A DNA stretch of 64,000 nucleotides from Bacillus sp. 2205SS5-2 (GTDB lineage: Bacteria; Bacillota; Bacilli; Bacillales; Bacillaceae_K), in contig NZ_JAYKTS010000001.1 of NCBI RefSeq assembly GCF_037024155.1, positions 211,762-275,761 on the forward strand, in the 5' to 3' direction. The notes under the pieces were generated by a model, which did not search any database, had not been told where the DNA came from, and saw only the letters and a list, made by a program, of their open reading frames with translations. Positions 53,246-62,623 of the stretch are shown here, one piece after another. Numbering within the stretch: the first letter of the stretch is position 1; every line of letters begins with the position of its first letter. The translations under genes and the position numbers were made by a program.

Positions 53246-54275
53246 TTTGCTCCCCCTTTTTCTTCGAAAGGTTTTGATCCTTTTTCCCACTTCGAGGATG
53301 CTCTAACATCCGCTTTACTTTTGAAGTGAAAGTTGGAACCAATCCTTTTGGTAGAAATATAATGACTAGCATCATAATGAAGCCATAAAGAACTTGCTCA
53401 AAATCACTAGTTATAAACGCAATTTGTTCCCCCAAAGAATGAACAACCATACTCATTACTGTTATGAGTAGCGCACCCCAGACGCCACCCCAGACACTTG
53501 TTGCACCACCTAGTACAACCATTGTTAGAACCAGTATTGAGCCATTTAGCCCAAATGATCCAGGTGAAATGCTGTAAGACATATGAGCGAAGAGCCAACC
53601 TGCAAGCCCCGCAAACATACTACTAATAATAAACACCTGCATCTTGTATCGACCAGTATTAACACCTAATGAACTTGCAGCGATCTCACTATCGTGGATA
53701 GAACGAAGAGCTCGTCCGATTCTCGAGTGAATAAGGTTGAGCGAAATAAAGATCACGACTAATGCAAAAAACCAGACTAAATAGTAATAGGATAATCCTT
53801 GCCTGAAAGTAAAACCGAATAGTTCGATTTTCGGTATTCCAAAGAATCCAGAAGCTCCTTTTGTGACCGTTTTCCATTCAACTAATAGAACGTGTATAAT
53901 GATGCCAAACGCGAGAGTCGCCATAGCTAAATAATAACCATGAAGCCTAGCCATTGTATGACCAAGGATATACGCAATAAGCGCGGGAGCACTTAGTGAA
54001 ATGAATAAGGTCAACCAAGGACTCATCCCATACGTTGTTGAAAGTACTGCCGTAGAATAAGCCCCTATTCCATAAAAAGCAGCCTGACCGAGTGAAATTT
54101 GTCCGGCAAATCCCATTAATAAACCTAATCCAACAGCGATAATTGTGTAAATCCCAGCAAATGTTGCTTTCGTCAGATAAAAGGATGAGGAAAGTAGAAA
54201 TGGGAGGACGATAATAAACACGGAAAACATGATCATCGCCTTCCAGCTGAAGCGTCGAACACCTAGCTGCCTCAA
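53238..54275 (-). CDS. livM: ABC transporter permease, LivM type
   Basis: A 345-residue permease with about ten helices. Family features: AVGLGLLMGFAGQISLGQAAFYGIGAY, SRIGRALRSIHDSEIAASSLGVNT (EAA-like loop) and GGATSVWGGVWGALLIT. It begins at TTG 54275, directly after the livH stop, with AAAGGGGGG as ribosome site. Works with LivH. The charged C-terminus contacts the ATPases. Confidence 0.94.
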   Translation of the reverse strand: MRQLGVRRFSWKAMIMFSVFIIVLPFLLSSSFYLTKATFAGIYTIIAVGLGLLMGFAGQISLGQAAFYGIGAYSTAVLSTTYGMSPWLTLFISLSAPALIAYILGHTMARLHGYYLAMATLAFGIIIHVLLVEWKTVTKGASGFFGIPKIELFGFTFRQGLSYYYLVWFFALVVIFISLNLIHSRIGRALRSIHDSEIAASSLGVNTGRYKMQVFIISSMFAGLAGWLFAHMSYSISPGSFGLNGSILVLTMVVLGGATSVWGGVWGALLITVMSMVVHSLGEQIAFITSDFEQVLYGFIMMLVIIFLPKGLVPTFTSKVKRMLEHPRSGKKDQNLSKKKGEQIV

Positions 54276-55154
54276 TTAGAGCCCCCCTTTCCGAATATTT
54301 CTTTCTCCAAGTAATCCGTAAGGGCGAATGAGCAGAATCATCAACACTACACCAAAAGCGATAGCATCTTTCATTCCTGAACTTATATATCCTGCACCTA
54401 GTGATTCAATCAGTCCTAGTAAAAGTCCACCTACTACTGCTCCTGGTGCGCTGCCAAGTCCACCTAAAATACTTGCTGAGAATCCTTTAATTCCTAGCAT
54501 CATCCCCATATCATAAGAAGGAAACATTATGGGAGCAATCACAAGACCTGCTAGTGCGCCGAGACCGGCACTCAGTGCAAAAGAAAAGGAAGACATTTTC
54601 TTCGGACTAATGGCCATTAGCCTGGCAGCAACTACATTCGTTGAACAGGCGCGAAAGGCTTTACCTAACATTGTTCTTTCTATTAAGAAATATAGTCCGG
54701 CAACTATCAACAGCATAAACACCATCACCCATATGCTTTGTGGTGTGATTGAAGCGCCCATAACATTAATGGGCTTATCTGAGGTAAATGACTCTACTTT
54801 CACCGAATTCTTCCCCCACACAATTCCCGCAATTCCTCGAATAAAAATGGCAGTTCCAATGGTTAGTATGATTAAACTTAAGGGATCTGCTCCTTTGGCT
54901 TTCCGAATGATGAGTAACTCCAGTAACCAACCGATCACCACAACAATGAGAATAGTTAGGAGGAATGAAAATAAATAGGGAATCCCAGCATTAAGTAAAG
55001 AAAACATCGTCATCCCACCTAACATGACGAATTCACCTTGTGCTAAATTAATGACCTTTGTCACGCTATATATCGTGACAAAGCCAAGTGCCACAATTGC
55101 GTAAATACTCCCGATCGTTAAACCAGAAATGAGAAATTGAATAGAATCATTCAT
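54276..55154 (-). CDS. livH: ABC transporter permease, LivH type
   Basis: A 292-residue permease with about eight helices: GLTIGSIYAIVALGFVTIYSVTKVINLAQGEF at the start (two pieces of the LivH signature), AFRACSTNVVAARLMAISPKKM and SASILGGLGSAPGAVVGGLLLG. It forms the pore with LivM. It lies 50 bases after paaK in the same direction. Confidence 0.95.
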   Translation of the reverse strand: MNDSIQFLISGLTIGSIYAIVALGFVTIYSVTKVINLAQGEFVMLGGMTMFSLLNAGIPYLFSFLLTILIVVVIGWLLELLIIRKAKGADPLSLIILTIGTAIFIRGIAGIVWGKNSVKVESFTSDKPINVMGASITPQSIWVMVFMLLIVAGLYFLIERTMLGKAFRACSTNVVAARLMAISPKKMSSFSFALSAGLGALAGLVIAPIMFPSYDMGMMLGIKGFSASILGGLGSAPGAVVGGLLLGLIESLGAGYISSGMKDAIAFGVVLMILLIRPYGLLGERNIRKGGL

Positions 55155-55207
55155 CCTACCACCCTTATCAAGAAGAAATATTTTGGTTCCAAACCGAGCA
55201 CTTTAAC

Positions 55208-56533
55208 CTATACTTCCATTTTGTCTCCCATATGGCTCACGATCCTAACAGCCTTTCCTTCCGATCTAGGAATGGTTTTAGGCTGAAAGATATTAACTGA
55301 AACAGCAATTAAGCACTGACTTTTGATGACATGTTGAATTTGTTTTTTCAGTTGTTGGATTCGTTGGTCATTCATATCACCATGGACTTTTGTGAGAAAT
55401 TCTTCTGTCACTTCTACCTGTAACTCCACTTGCTGCAAGCTTCCTTTTTTAAATAAATGGAGTTGATAATGAGGTTCGATATCTTTAATGGTTAATAGAT
55501 ATTGCTCTATTTCAGTAGGGAATACATTTACGCCACGAATAATCAGCATGTCGTCAATTCGTCCTTTTACACGGGACATTCGTATAGTCGTTCGCCCACA
55601 TGGACATTTCTCTCTATGAAGGGAAGCAATATCCCCTGTACGATAGCGAATAATCGGAAACGCTTCTTTCGTCAAACTCGTGAAGACAAGTTCGCCATCT
55701 TCTCCATCTGGTACTGGCTCTAAAGTATTTGGGTCAATCACTTCCACAAGAAAGTGGTCCTCTGCGATATGTAAACCTTCTTGGGCTTCATGACATTCCA
55801 TTGAAACTCCAGGTCCCATTACCTCACTTAATCCATAAATATCACAAGCTTTTATAGCAAACTTATTCTCAATCGCTCGTCGCATTTCCTCAGACCAAGG
55901 TTCAGCACCTAAGATTCCATATTTCAATGAAGTTTCTTTAGGGTTCTTCCCTAGTTCTTCCATCCTCTCGGCGATGTTTAACAGGTATGAAGGCGTACAA
56001 CAAATGACAGTCGGTTTAAAATCCTCAATAATCATAATTTGCCGATCGGTGTTACCACCGGAAACAGGTACTGTTACCATTCCAAGCTTTTCTCCGCCAT
56101 AATGAAGACCTAATCCACCTGTAAAAAGACCATATCCATAAGCATTATGAAGCACTTCACCTGGATTTCCTCCTGCTAGCGAAATCGCTCGTGCAACAAT
56201 TTCAGACCAATGCTGAATATCATTTTGAGTGTACCCAACAACCGTCGGTTTTCCACTCGTTCCTGATGAAGCATGAATTCGAACTACCTCCTGTTGATTC
56301 ACCGCAAATAAGTTAAATGGATAATGATCTCTTAGATCACTTTTTACAGTAAAAGGAAGTTTCACAATATCTCGAATAGAGATAATATCTTCAGGTTGGA
56401 GGGACAAATGATCAAATTTCTTCTGATAAAAGGGAACTTTCTCGTAAACTTTTTTCACTGTCTTTTGCAACCTACCTAATTGAAGAGCCTCTAACTCTTC
56501 CTTGGAAGCGTTTTCAATATTGTGCAATATCAT
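55208..56533 (-). CDS. paaK: Phenylacetate-CoA ligase
   Basis: A 441-residue AMP-forming ligase that activates phenylacetate with ATP and CoA. Motifs: HASSGTSGKPTVVGYT (P-loop), AYGYGLFTGGLGLHYG, CDIYGLSEVMGPGVSMEC, FPIIRYRTGDIA and RGVNVFPTEIEQYLL. These are PaaK-specific. No other paa catabolic gene is in the window; instead it leads a livHMGF-binding-protein operon. It starts at ATG 56533 after GGGGGATG. Related bacillary enzymes can take other aryl acids, so substrate is inferred. Confidence 0.93.
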   Translation of the reverse strand: MILHNIENASKEELEALQLGRLQKTVKKVYEKVPFYQKKFDHLSLQPEDIISIRDIVKLPFTVKSDLRDHYPFNLFAVNQQEVVRIHASSGTSGKPTVVGYTQNDIQHWSEIVARAISLAGGNPGEVLHNAYGYGLFTGGLGLHYGGEKLGMVTVPVSGGNTDRQIMIIEDFKPTVICCTPSYLLNIAERMEELGKNPKETSLKYGILGAEPWSEEMRRAIENKFAIKACDIYGLSEVMGPGVSMECHEAQEGLHIAEDHFLVEVIDPNTLEPVPDGEDGELVFTSLTKEAFPIIRYRTGDIASLHREKCPCGRTTIRMSRVKGRIDDMLIIRGVNVFPTEIEQYLLTIKDIEPHYQLHLFKKGSLQQVELQVEVTEEFLTKVHGDMNDQRIQQLKKQIQHVIKSQCLIAVSVNIFQPKTIPRSEGKAVRIVSHMGDKMEV

Positions 56534-56870
56534 TTCTCATCCCCCTTGTTTCTATAGATATATAATATAACGTTTTTTTCTCGACATATAATAAAACGCA
56601 TTGTAAATTAACCATAATTTTACTTACTTATTCTATAATGTCAACAAGTTTTTATAATTTTTTGTATTTTCAGAATAAAATAATGATCCTTCAACAAAAT
56701 ACAACACTTATTGCGAAACTGACTATTTTAAAAGCGGTCCTTTTCAAATCGCTCTTTTCGAAAAGTCGGTACCGACAGCGAATTTGTTTTAAAATTGATT
56801 GGATGCCCTAAACCCATTTTTTGAACGGAATATATATAGTTGTGAAAAGCAATATTCTTTGCAAGAATGC
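56534..56870. other. Upstream region of the paaK operon
   Basis: Contains two similar direct elements on the minus strand, GCGTTTTATTATATG (about 56609-56595) and ACGTTATATTATATA (about 56580-56565), near the expected promoter. They could be regulator sites. Nothing else clear. Confidence 0.4.
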
Positions 56871-56899
56871 AAAAAAAAAGCCCTTCTTTTCGAAGCGCT
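56871..56899 (-). terminator. Terminator after the 66-residue gene
   Basis: AGCGCTTC and GAAGGGCT arms with GAAAA loop on the minus strand, then nine T. About 20 bases past the stop. Confidence 0.75.
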
Positions 56900-56919
56900 C
56901 TTTCAAACCCAATATTTAA

Positions 56920-57120
56920 TTAACTACCCATTTTACGACGAGTATTACTTGGTTTTTTGGTTTGCTGACTTTGCATATGTTGATTAGAAGCTAAGCTATT
57001 ATTAGCTTGTTTTCCATTTGTTTGTGCTTTTTTCTTTTTCGCAAGTTGTTGTTTCATCGCTTCTTGCAAACTAACCTTCTTTTTTTCTATCGGTTGTTCT
57101 GTTTGGTCACTATTGGACAT
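56920..57120 (-). CDS. Small Lys/Gln-rich hypothetical protein
   Basis: A 66-residue hydrophilic protein: acidic start (MSNSDQTEQPIEKKKVSLQE), then an alanine/lysine helix (AMKQQLAKKKKAQ) and an Asn/Gln-rich tail ending RRKMGS. There is no hydrophobic core, so it is probably disordered. It has an excellent AAAGGAG site eight bases before the ATG and a terminator, so it is expressed as a separate unit. I do not recognise the family. Confidence 0.7.
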   Translation of the reverse strand: MSNSDQTEQPIEKKKVSLQEAMKQQLAKKKKAQTNGKQANNSLASNQHMQSQQTKKPSNTRRKMGS

Positions 57121-57278
57121 GGTGATATCTCCTTTGAATACAGCTAAATTTTTATCATTCTACATTATTATAATACAAGTGTTGCCAGAAAACACATTTA
57201 GTTTACAGAGTTCCATCCTAATGGGTGCTATCGAAACCTAAAAAGGAAATAAATTTAGCTTGAAAATAGATTTTCTCA

Positions 57279-57420
57279 GGCTGGTTTCGCAAAGAGTTTT
57301 GCTTTTCGTAGTACTATATCCCGGAAACAGATTGGATTTCTGGCATCTTCCGTTTATTTTCGAACGAAATCCATGCGAAAATGGAAGAGGCCATCGTCAT
57401 TATTTATACGGCCAAACACG
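57279..57420 (+). repeat. Degraded foldback repeat copy
   Basis: Starts GGCTGGTTTCGCAAAGAG, has the ACAGATTGGATTTCTGGCATC equivalent of the core, and ends without a clear right arm. Confidence 0.5.
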
Positions 57421-57908
57421 GAGTCTCAACTAGATTTATTTACAGAAAAATCAGATATATCAAATTAATATTTAGTTGTTCTATACGAAAATAATCAACT
57501 TCTCAAAAACATTTTCGTTTTGTAAGTGTAAATTTTCACCTACCTACCAAAACCCAAAGACATATGTGCTTACCTCCTCAACTATTATTAAACGGAGGTT
57601 TTTAAGCTTATCTTCAGAGCTACAGGTGTAGTTAACTGAAATCTTCAACTTTAGTGGAGGTGAAATAAAACAACAAAGCAAACTAGATGCCTATCTAAAG
57701 GAGAGCACACACATTCTTTCAGCAAAATATTATTCTTGTTTTCTGAGACAATAAAGCAGTTTTTGATCGAAAATACTTTTCAAAAATCCGCTTCAACCTC
57801 CAAAATAAAAAGTCTCATAAAATTGTATAATTCGAAGCCACTTATCTAAAAAAATAACTTGAATATAGGAAGCTCCACAAGACTCTTTTTAGTACAACAT
57901 TACTAAAT
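57421..57908. other. Intergenic stretch, nothing supported
   Basis: About 490 AT-rich bases. An AACGGAGGTTTTTAAGC site near 57590 is not followed by an open frame longer than a few codons. Confidence 0.5.
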
Positions 57909-57909
57909 G

Positions 57910-57949
57910 AAAAAACCTTCGTCCTATAAATTTTGGACGAAGGTTTTTT
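57910..57949. terminator. Terminator after the DUF3243 gene
   Basis: Perfect arms AAAAAACCTTCGTCC and GGACGAAGGTTTTTT with a 10-base loop. Confidence 0.9.
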
Positions 57950-57963
57950 CATCTAATAGTTGA

Positions 57964-58269
57964 TTATGATACTAAACGAACGAGCATATGAGAAAGCATA
58001 TGTTTCTCATCGTCTGTACCGACTTTCCATAATTCTTGCAGAAGCTTTTCTTCACGATTTTGAGGATCTTCATACTTTGCTAAATAGTCGCCCACTTTTT
58101 GAGCTGCACGTGCTAATTGTTCCTCGTTTAGACCTAGTTTTTCAGCCGTGGAAACTTTCTTTCCTAAGTAACTTTTGAACCCATCAAAACTAGTTAAAAT
58201 TTCTTCTTTTTTATCTGAACTCATGTCTTGTAAACGGTCTTCCACTTTTTTTTCAACTTTATGTTCCAT
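57964..58269 (-). CDS. DUF3243-family protein (YmfJ type)
   Basis: A 101-residue all-helical soluble protein. FDGFKSYLGKKVSTAEKLGLNEEQLARAAQKVGDYLAKYEDPQN (in two pieces) and the C-terminal KHMLSHMLVRLV are typical of DUF3243, represented by B. subtilis YmfJ. Function unknown. It starts at ATG after GGGGTGAG and is the end of a leftward run of single genes. Confidence 0.85.
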   Translation of the reverse strand: MEHKVEKKVEDRLQDMSSDKKEEILTSFDGFKSYLGKKVSTAEKLGLNEEQLARAAQKVGDYLAKYEDPQNREEKLLQELWKVGTDDEKHMLSHMLVRLVS

Positions 58270-58348
58270 GTTTTCTCACCCCATAAATTATTTGTATACT
58301 TATAGATTCCCAATACAAATAAAGATAAACATGCTATGGAGATTCTTA

Positions 58349-59065
58349 TCAATGAGAAGCTGCAAGCATCACTTGGCGGACTTCTTCTAACAATAATTTA
58401 CCATCGGTTTTAATAACATGTTCTTTCGAAAAGGCAGGTAATACCTCAATGGTTACTGTTGCTGGCTTAAGACCTTTAGCTCCATTTTCATATATTTCTG
58501 CAGTTCCTTTTATCACGATAGGCACGATTGGTACTTCACCGTCTTTTGCTAATCTCGTGCCACCTGCTTTAAATTCACCAATTGGACCACCCTTACTGCG
58601 AGTGCCTTCTGGAAAAATGAGGATTGAATGACCATTTTTCAATAATTGACCGCCTTCCCGCAAAGCTTTTACTGATTGGCGTCGATCATTGCGATCAATA
58701 AAAACACAATCCAACACATCCATCCAGTCACTGACAAGCGGTGCTTTTTTCATCTCTGTTTTGGAAATAAAGCCAAATGATTTAGGAATATACCCCATTA
58801 ATGTTGGGATATCAAAATTCCCTACATGATTACTTACAAAAAGAACAGGTCCTTCAGGTAAATGTTCTATACCACTCACAGTTACCGTTGAACCTGTTGT
58901 GTCAAAGAAACCTTTTGCCCACTTTTTTGCGTAAAAATGAGCGAATTCGCTTTTTTCAGTGTCCGACATATTTGTTGAGTTCTTTGCTTTTTTTAATGCA
59001 GGTAAGCTTTTCAGTAAAGTGATACATAAATAGATTGATTGATAAATAATACGAATAAGTGCCAT
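58349..59065 (-). CDS. 1-acyl-sn-glycerol-3-phosphate acyltransferase (PlsC/YpkP type)
   Basis: A 238-residue membrane-associated acyltransferase with the four blocks of the family: VSNHVGNFDIPTLMG (catalytic HX4D), VFIDRNDRRQS, LIFPEGTRSKGG and VPIVPIVIKG. It acylates lysophosphatidate in phospholipid synthesis. An N-terminal amphipathic helix (LIRIIYQSIYLCITLLKSL) should bind the membrane. Its position next to dfrA-thyB recalls B. subtilis ypkP. It starts at ATG after TAGGAGG. Confidence 0.9.
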   Translation of the reverse strand: MALIRIIYQSIYLCITLLKSLPALKKAKNSTNMSDTEKSEFAHFYAKKWAKGFFDTTGSTVTVSGIEHLPEGPVLFVSNHVGNFDIPTLMGYIPKSFGFISKTEMKKAPLVSDWMDVLDCVFIDRNDRRQSVKALREGGQLLKNGHSILIFPEGTRSKGGPIGEFKAGGTRLAKDGEVPIVPIVIKGTAEIYENGAKGLKPATVTIEVLPAFSKEHVIKTDGKLLLEEVRQVMLAASH

Positions 59066-59361
59066 ATCCAGTTCCTCCTAAGATGGTATCCTTCCATATT
59101 ATATAGGAAGAAACGAGAACATTAAACAAAAACTATGTTTTCCTTCTACTTAATTACTCTATTACAATAATAATTAAACACAGGAACCGCAAATGGAAAC
59201 TGCCCCTAGGATATATCATCATTAAGAGCTTCGAAAAGGCGTAAGCAACCGTTTCATGTGCCTTATAGAGTTTGTGCAGACTCTATATTTCAGAAAAAAC
59301 AAGACTTAAAATGAAATTAATGAGCCTAATCAGCCAGTCTTTATAGTCCATTGAATAGGAT

Positions 59362-59398
59362 AAAAGAACAGGCTAGCTTTTGCTAGCCTGTTCTTTTA
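59362..59398. terminator. Terminator after dfrA
   Basis: Arms AAAAGAACAGGCTAGC and GCTAGCCTGTTCTTTT, perfect, with a TTTT loop, four bases past the dfrA stop. Works on both strands. Confidence 0.92.
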
Positions 59399-59402
59399 TC
59401 TA

Positions 59403-59897
59403 TTATTTTGCTTGCTTTTTATCATAAATTGAAAACGTATGGGGATGTTTATTTTTCTCATTAACAAGGCCATCTGTAGAAGAACATAATCTCCAGTCCG
59501 ACCAGTTCCATTCAGGAAAATAGGTGTCTCCTATAAAGGATTCATGGATATGAGTCACGTAGAGCTTCTCTACATGATCTCTAAATAAGGTATATAATTC
59601 CGCTCCACCCATGATAAACACTTCCTTATCGATTGAACGGATGTAGTCAAGGATGGCTTCTACAGAATGAAAAACGGTCACATCTTCGTGCTGAAAGGCC
59701 TCGTTTCTTGTCAATACAATATTTTCTCTACCTGGCAAGGGTCTCCCTATGGAGTCAAATGTTTTCCTTCCCATAACAATAGGATGATCCAAGGTTATTT
59801 TCTTAAAGTTGACAAGATCATTTGGTAAATGCCAAGGCATTGCATTTTGATAACCAATGACTTTTTGATCATCCATTGCCCAAATATACGAAATCAT
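59403..59897 (-). CDS. dfrA: Dihydrofolate reductase
   Basis: A 164-residue enzyme reducing dihydrofolate to tetrahydrofolate with NADPH. Key features: [23 protein letters not shown] with the catalytic Asp27, [17 protein letters not shown], and [12 protein letters not shown]. Its start overlaps the thyA stop by four bases. Trimethoprim target. Last gene of the protease-thyA-dfrA operon; the product of ThyA is its substrate. Confidence 0.96.
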   Translation of the reverse strand: MISYIWAMDDQKVIGYQNAMPWHLPNDLVNFKKITLDHPIVMGRKTFDSIGRPLPGRENIVLTRNEAFQHEDVTVFHSVEAILDYIRSIDKEVFIMGGAELYTLFRDHVEKLYVTHIHESFIGDTYFPEWNWSDWRLCSSTDGLVNEKNKHPHTFSIYDKKQAK

Positions 59898-60688
59898 ACA
59901 CTCACCTTCCCTTTGATAAGAGGATGGGGATTGTATTCTGATAGTGTAAAATCGTCAAATGAAAATGAAAAAATGTCTTTAACATTTGGATTAATATGCA
60001 TTTTTGGCAGCGGGAGAACATCTCGAGAAAGCTGTAGCTTGACTTGATCGAGGTGGTTTTGATAAATATGAACATCTCCAAACGTATGAACAAACTCACC
60101 CGGTTCTAAATCACACACTTGTGCGATCATCATGGTCAATAAAGCATAGGATGCAATATTAAATGGCACTCCAAGAAAAACATCAGCAGAGCGTTGATAT
60201 AACTGACAAGAGAGCTTACCATCATTCACATAAAACTGAAATAAACAATGACAAGGTGGTAAAGCCATTTCCTTGATGTCTCCTACGTTCCACGCTGAAA
60301 CCATTAGTCGTCTGGAATGTGGATTTTGTTTAATTTCCGTAATCAGGTTCATAATCTGATCAATCGTTTCACCAGATTCCGTGGTCCATGAGCGCCATTG
60401 ATGACCATACACAGGACCTAGATTTCCATCCTCGTCTGCCCATTCATTCCAAATCCGAACACCATGATCTTGAAGATATTTCACATTCGTATCTCCTTTT
60501 AGAAACCACAGCAATTCATGAATAATTGATTTCACATGCAGTTTTTTCGTCGTTACTAAAGGAAATCCTTCCTGCAAATCAAAGCGCATTTGATATCCAA
60601 AAGTACTGATGGTTCCTGTATTGGTTCGATCATCTTTCCCTTTTCCCGTTGCTAACACATGTTCACATAGTTCTAAATATTGTTTCAC
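59894..60688 (-). CDS. thyB: Thymidylate synthase, ThyB type
   Basis: A 264-residue synthase making dTMP from dUMP with methylene-tetrahydrofolate. RWSW-like and catalytic sequences are clear: [46 protein letters not shown] (nucleophilic Cys), [20 protein letters not shown] and [14 protein letters not shown]. The start GTG 60688 ([12 protein letters not shown]) aligns with B. subtilis ThyB, with AAGGAG eight bases upstream. The 264-residue class is the ThyB type. Twelve bases separate it from the upstream protease gene. Confidence 0.95.
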   Translation of the reverse strand: MKQYLELCEHVLATGKGKDDRTNTGTISTFGYQMRFDLQEGFPLVTTKKLHVKSIIHELLWFLKGDTNVKYLQDHGVRIWNEWADEDGNLGPVYGHQWRSWTTESGETIDQIMNLITEIKQNPHSRRLMVSAWNVGDIKEMALPPCHCLFQFYVNDGKLSCQLYQRSADVFLGVPFNIASYALLTMMIAQVCDLEPGEFVHTFGDVHIYQNHLDQVKLQLSRDVLPLPKMHINPNVKDIFSFSFDDFTLSEYNPHPLIKGKVSV

Positions 60689-60700
60689 CTTAGTCACTCC

Positions 60701-61405
60701 TTAATACATTTTTTCTAACTGAAGAAAAAAAGCATATGTTTGCGGTGCTCGTTTATAAAGCGTTTTACGTGTAGATTCATTCAAGTAGTACATTGCAAAA
60801 GCCTCCGCAAAAAATTCTTCTTTATAGGATATAAAATATGACTTACCTGGAAAAAGAAGCTCGCTTTCGGTTTCCCAAAGATCGAGTAACGTGATTTCCA
60901 AATAAAAGTCATTTAGTAAATAGCGCTGAATGGTATGAGCCAATTCGTGAAGTTCTAAATTAGAAGAACCGTGTCCTTGACCTGGATCACTATGTCCAAT
61001 TTTAACTAAAACAAGTTTCGAGCCACCAATTCCAGGAACCTCATCCCAAGTAATATCGTCGCTTTCATATCCTCTGGGAATCACATCTTTAAGATGAGCA
61101 GTTGATGGGAAATCAGTTAATTTGTCTTGAAACAGACGAATTTGAATCTCTTCATTCTTTAGCCTTTGTAGGAGATTCATAGGCAGAGTATTTAATCGTC
61201 CAACAATTTTCAACACTTCATCTTCTTCGAATGGCTCTATAGGTAAGAGTACGATTTCCTCTAGTGGTGTAGATTGTGCTGACACTTGAGCAGCAAGAGG
61301 GGTTCTTCCTAAAGGTACACCAATCGGATGCTTTGGAAAGATAGTGGACCAACTTAGAGTCATAGCGACAGATAGGAAGACTATGAGGTACAGAAGTTTT
61401 TTCAA
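60701..61405 (-). CDS. Secreted anthrax-lethal-factor-like (ATLF/PPEP-type) zinc metalloprotease
   Basis: A 234-residue exported protein: signal peptide (MKKLLYLIVFLSVAMTLSW...) then an ATLF domain. The zinc motif is HELAHTIQ (His153, Glu154, His157), the third ligand lies in KEEFFAEAF (Glu197), and a nearby Tyr (190 or 194) may stabilise the transition state. The C-terminal EEFFAEAF...RAPQTYAFF block resembles lethal factor's EAEFFAEAF...NAPKTFQFI. Relatives include Pro-Pro endopeptidases. No toxin translocation domain exists. It is the first gene of the operon with thyB and dfrA, an unexpected partner. Confidence 0.85.
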   Translation of the reverse strand: MKKLLYLIVFLSVAMTLSWSTIFPKHPIGVPLGRTPLAAQVSAQSTPLEEIVLLPIEPFEEDEVLKIVGRLNTLPMNLLQRLKNEEIQIRLFQDKLTDFPSTAHLKDVIPRGYESDDITWDEVPGIGGSKLVLVKIGHSDPGQGHGSSNLELHELAHTIQRYLLNDFYLEITLLDLWETESELLFPGKSYFISYKEEFFAEAFAMYYLNESTRKTLYKRAPQTYAFFLQLEKMY

Positions 61406-61540
61406 GATGTCACCTACTTCTCATAGAGTCTAATTCACCCTTTGATTTTATCCCTAGTTGATGCCATTATATCATAAGAAAAGTACAAGATTCCTAGAGA
61501 TAGACACAAAAACTAATTTCCTATTTTTTTCTTTCTAAAT

Positions 61541-61674
61541 GGTTGTTTTTCGTAGACGAAATATATTTCGATTTTAAGATTGATTTTCAGCATTTTGCTT
61601 GGTTTTTAACTAAATCAATACGAAAATAATACTTCGTTCATTAATAAAATAGCTACAATGTGGATGAATAGAGC
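61541..61674 (+). repeat. Degraded foldback repeat copy
   Basis: Begins GGTTGTTTTTCGTAGACG and ends AGCTACAATGTGGATGAATAGAGC. The right arm keeps AGCTACAATG; the interior is diverged. Confidence 0.5.
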
Positions 61675-61678
61675 AAAA

Positions 61679-61702
61679 AAAAGAACCGGCAACGGCTCTT
61701 TT
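61679..61702 (-). terminator. Terminator after ypjP
   Basis: AGAACCGG and CGGCTCT around CAA, with a T-run on the minus strand, a few bases after the stop. Confidence 0.7.
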
Positions 61703-61708
61703 CTAAAT

Positions 61709-62290
61709 CTATGATAGGGTGGACCAATTTGGAGGTGTATTTTTCTCCCAATAAATATCACCTAACTCGTGGTGAGCTTGAAAACTATCATGATACGTAT
61801 GATAGTGAAAATTAAAGTAGAAACCCTCGAGTGGCGGGTGATCTTTTCGGACATGGAAACGAATAATATCTTCACTTGTCTGGCTATGGTAAATATGAAA
61901 TAGTTTTTCGCTTTTCGCTTTCACTGGCACTTCAGACACCATTAGCTGAGATAAATCCTCACCCGGATATTGATTTAAAACGTCTGAAATCGACTGCTGA
62001 ATTTTCGGTAAAATCACTTGTTGAAATTCCCGGTCGATTTTGGGACCGATTTTGCTGCCAAACTTGTCATACGCTGTTTTTTCGCCTTCTTTTGTGAGAG
62101 AAGAAAGAATTTCTTCTCTTGTAACAATTTCATTCTCCACTTCTGCTGACGAGTCATAGGCAGACTTAAGTTTGTCATCACTATTGTCATATTTATGGCT
62201 TTCATTAATATATGTATGAGAAGGTGTAATTACACCAAAGGTTAAGATTGAAATCAGTACGAAGAAAAACTTTTTAATCCAATTAGACAT
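61709..62290 (-). CDS. ypjP: YpjP-family exported protein
   Basis: A 193-residue protein with a signal sequence (WIKKFFFVLISILTFGVI). The rest follows B. subtilis YpjP: FGSKIGPKIDREFQQVILPKI, then ...FHIYHSQTSEDIIRFHVRKDHPPLEGFYFNFHYHTYHD (two pieces), SFQAHHELGDIYWEKNTPPNW at the C-terminus. The histidine-rich end might bind metal. Function unknown. It starts at ATG 62290 after AAAGGAG. Location near thyB-dfrA and the YpiP-like gene matches B. subtilis gene order as I recall it. Confidence 0.9.
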   Translation of the reverse strand: MSNWIKKFFFVLISILTFGVITPSHTYINESHKYDNSDDKLKSAYDSSAEVENEIVTREEILSSLTKEGEKTAYDKFGSKIGPKIDREFQQVILPKIQQSISDVLNQYPGEDLSQLMVSEVPVKAKSEKLFHIYHSQTSEDIIRFHVRKDHPPLEGFYFNFHYHTYHDSFQAHHELGDIYWEKNTPPNWSTLS

Positions 62291-62420
62291 TATTCTAGCT
62301 CCTTTCACATCTACTTTTCTATTATACTATGTTTGACGAATCGTAGGCAAAAAAGGTTTCAAAAACTAAAATTTAGGGTAAAGTAATTTTAGGGAGACTA
62401 TTTTTTAAGGAGGGGTCTTG

Positions 62421-62498
62421 GTGGATTTTGATGTGTTTATCGGAATAGGATATTTACTCTTACTCGCTTATTTAACTTCATTAAATTTAACGGATTAA
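62421..62498 (+). CDS. Possible 25-residue membrane micropeptide
   Basis: GTG 62421 follows AAGGAGGGG by about six bases and opens MDFDVFIGIGYLLLLAYLTS, five more residues, then stop. The peptide is one hydrophobic helix with an acidic N-terminus. A strong terminator (62559-62598) follows. It is the only plus-strand signal here, between two leftward genes. Function unknown. Confidence 0.45.
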   Translation: MDFDVFIGIGYLLLLAYLTSLNLTD

Positions 62499-62558
62499 TA
62501 AGAATTTCTCAAGGTGAATGGAAATAGATGCAAATAACATTTTTCAGCATTCTATTTT

Positions 62559-62598
62559 AATTCAAACAGCGCTTCAATTCTGAAGCGCTGTTTGAATT
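62559..62598. terminator. Bidirectional terminator
   Basis: 18-bp perfect arms, 62559-62576 and 62581-62598, around ATTC. It ends the YpiP-like gene (stop at 62624) and could end the micropeptide mRNA. Confidence 0.88.
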
Positions 62599-62623
62599 AT
62601 TTATCATTTATTACCATCGAACA

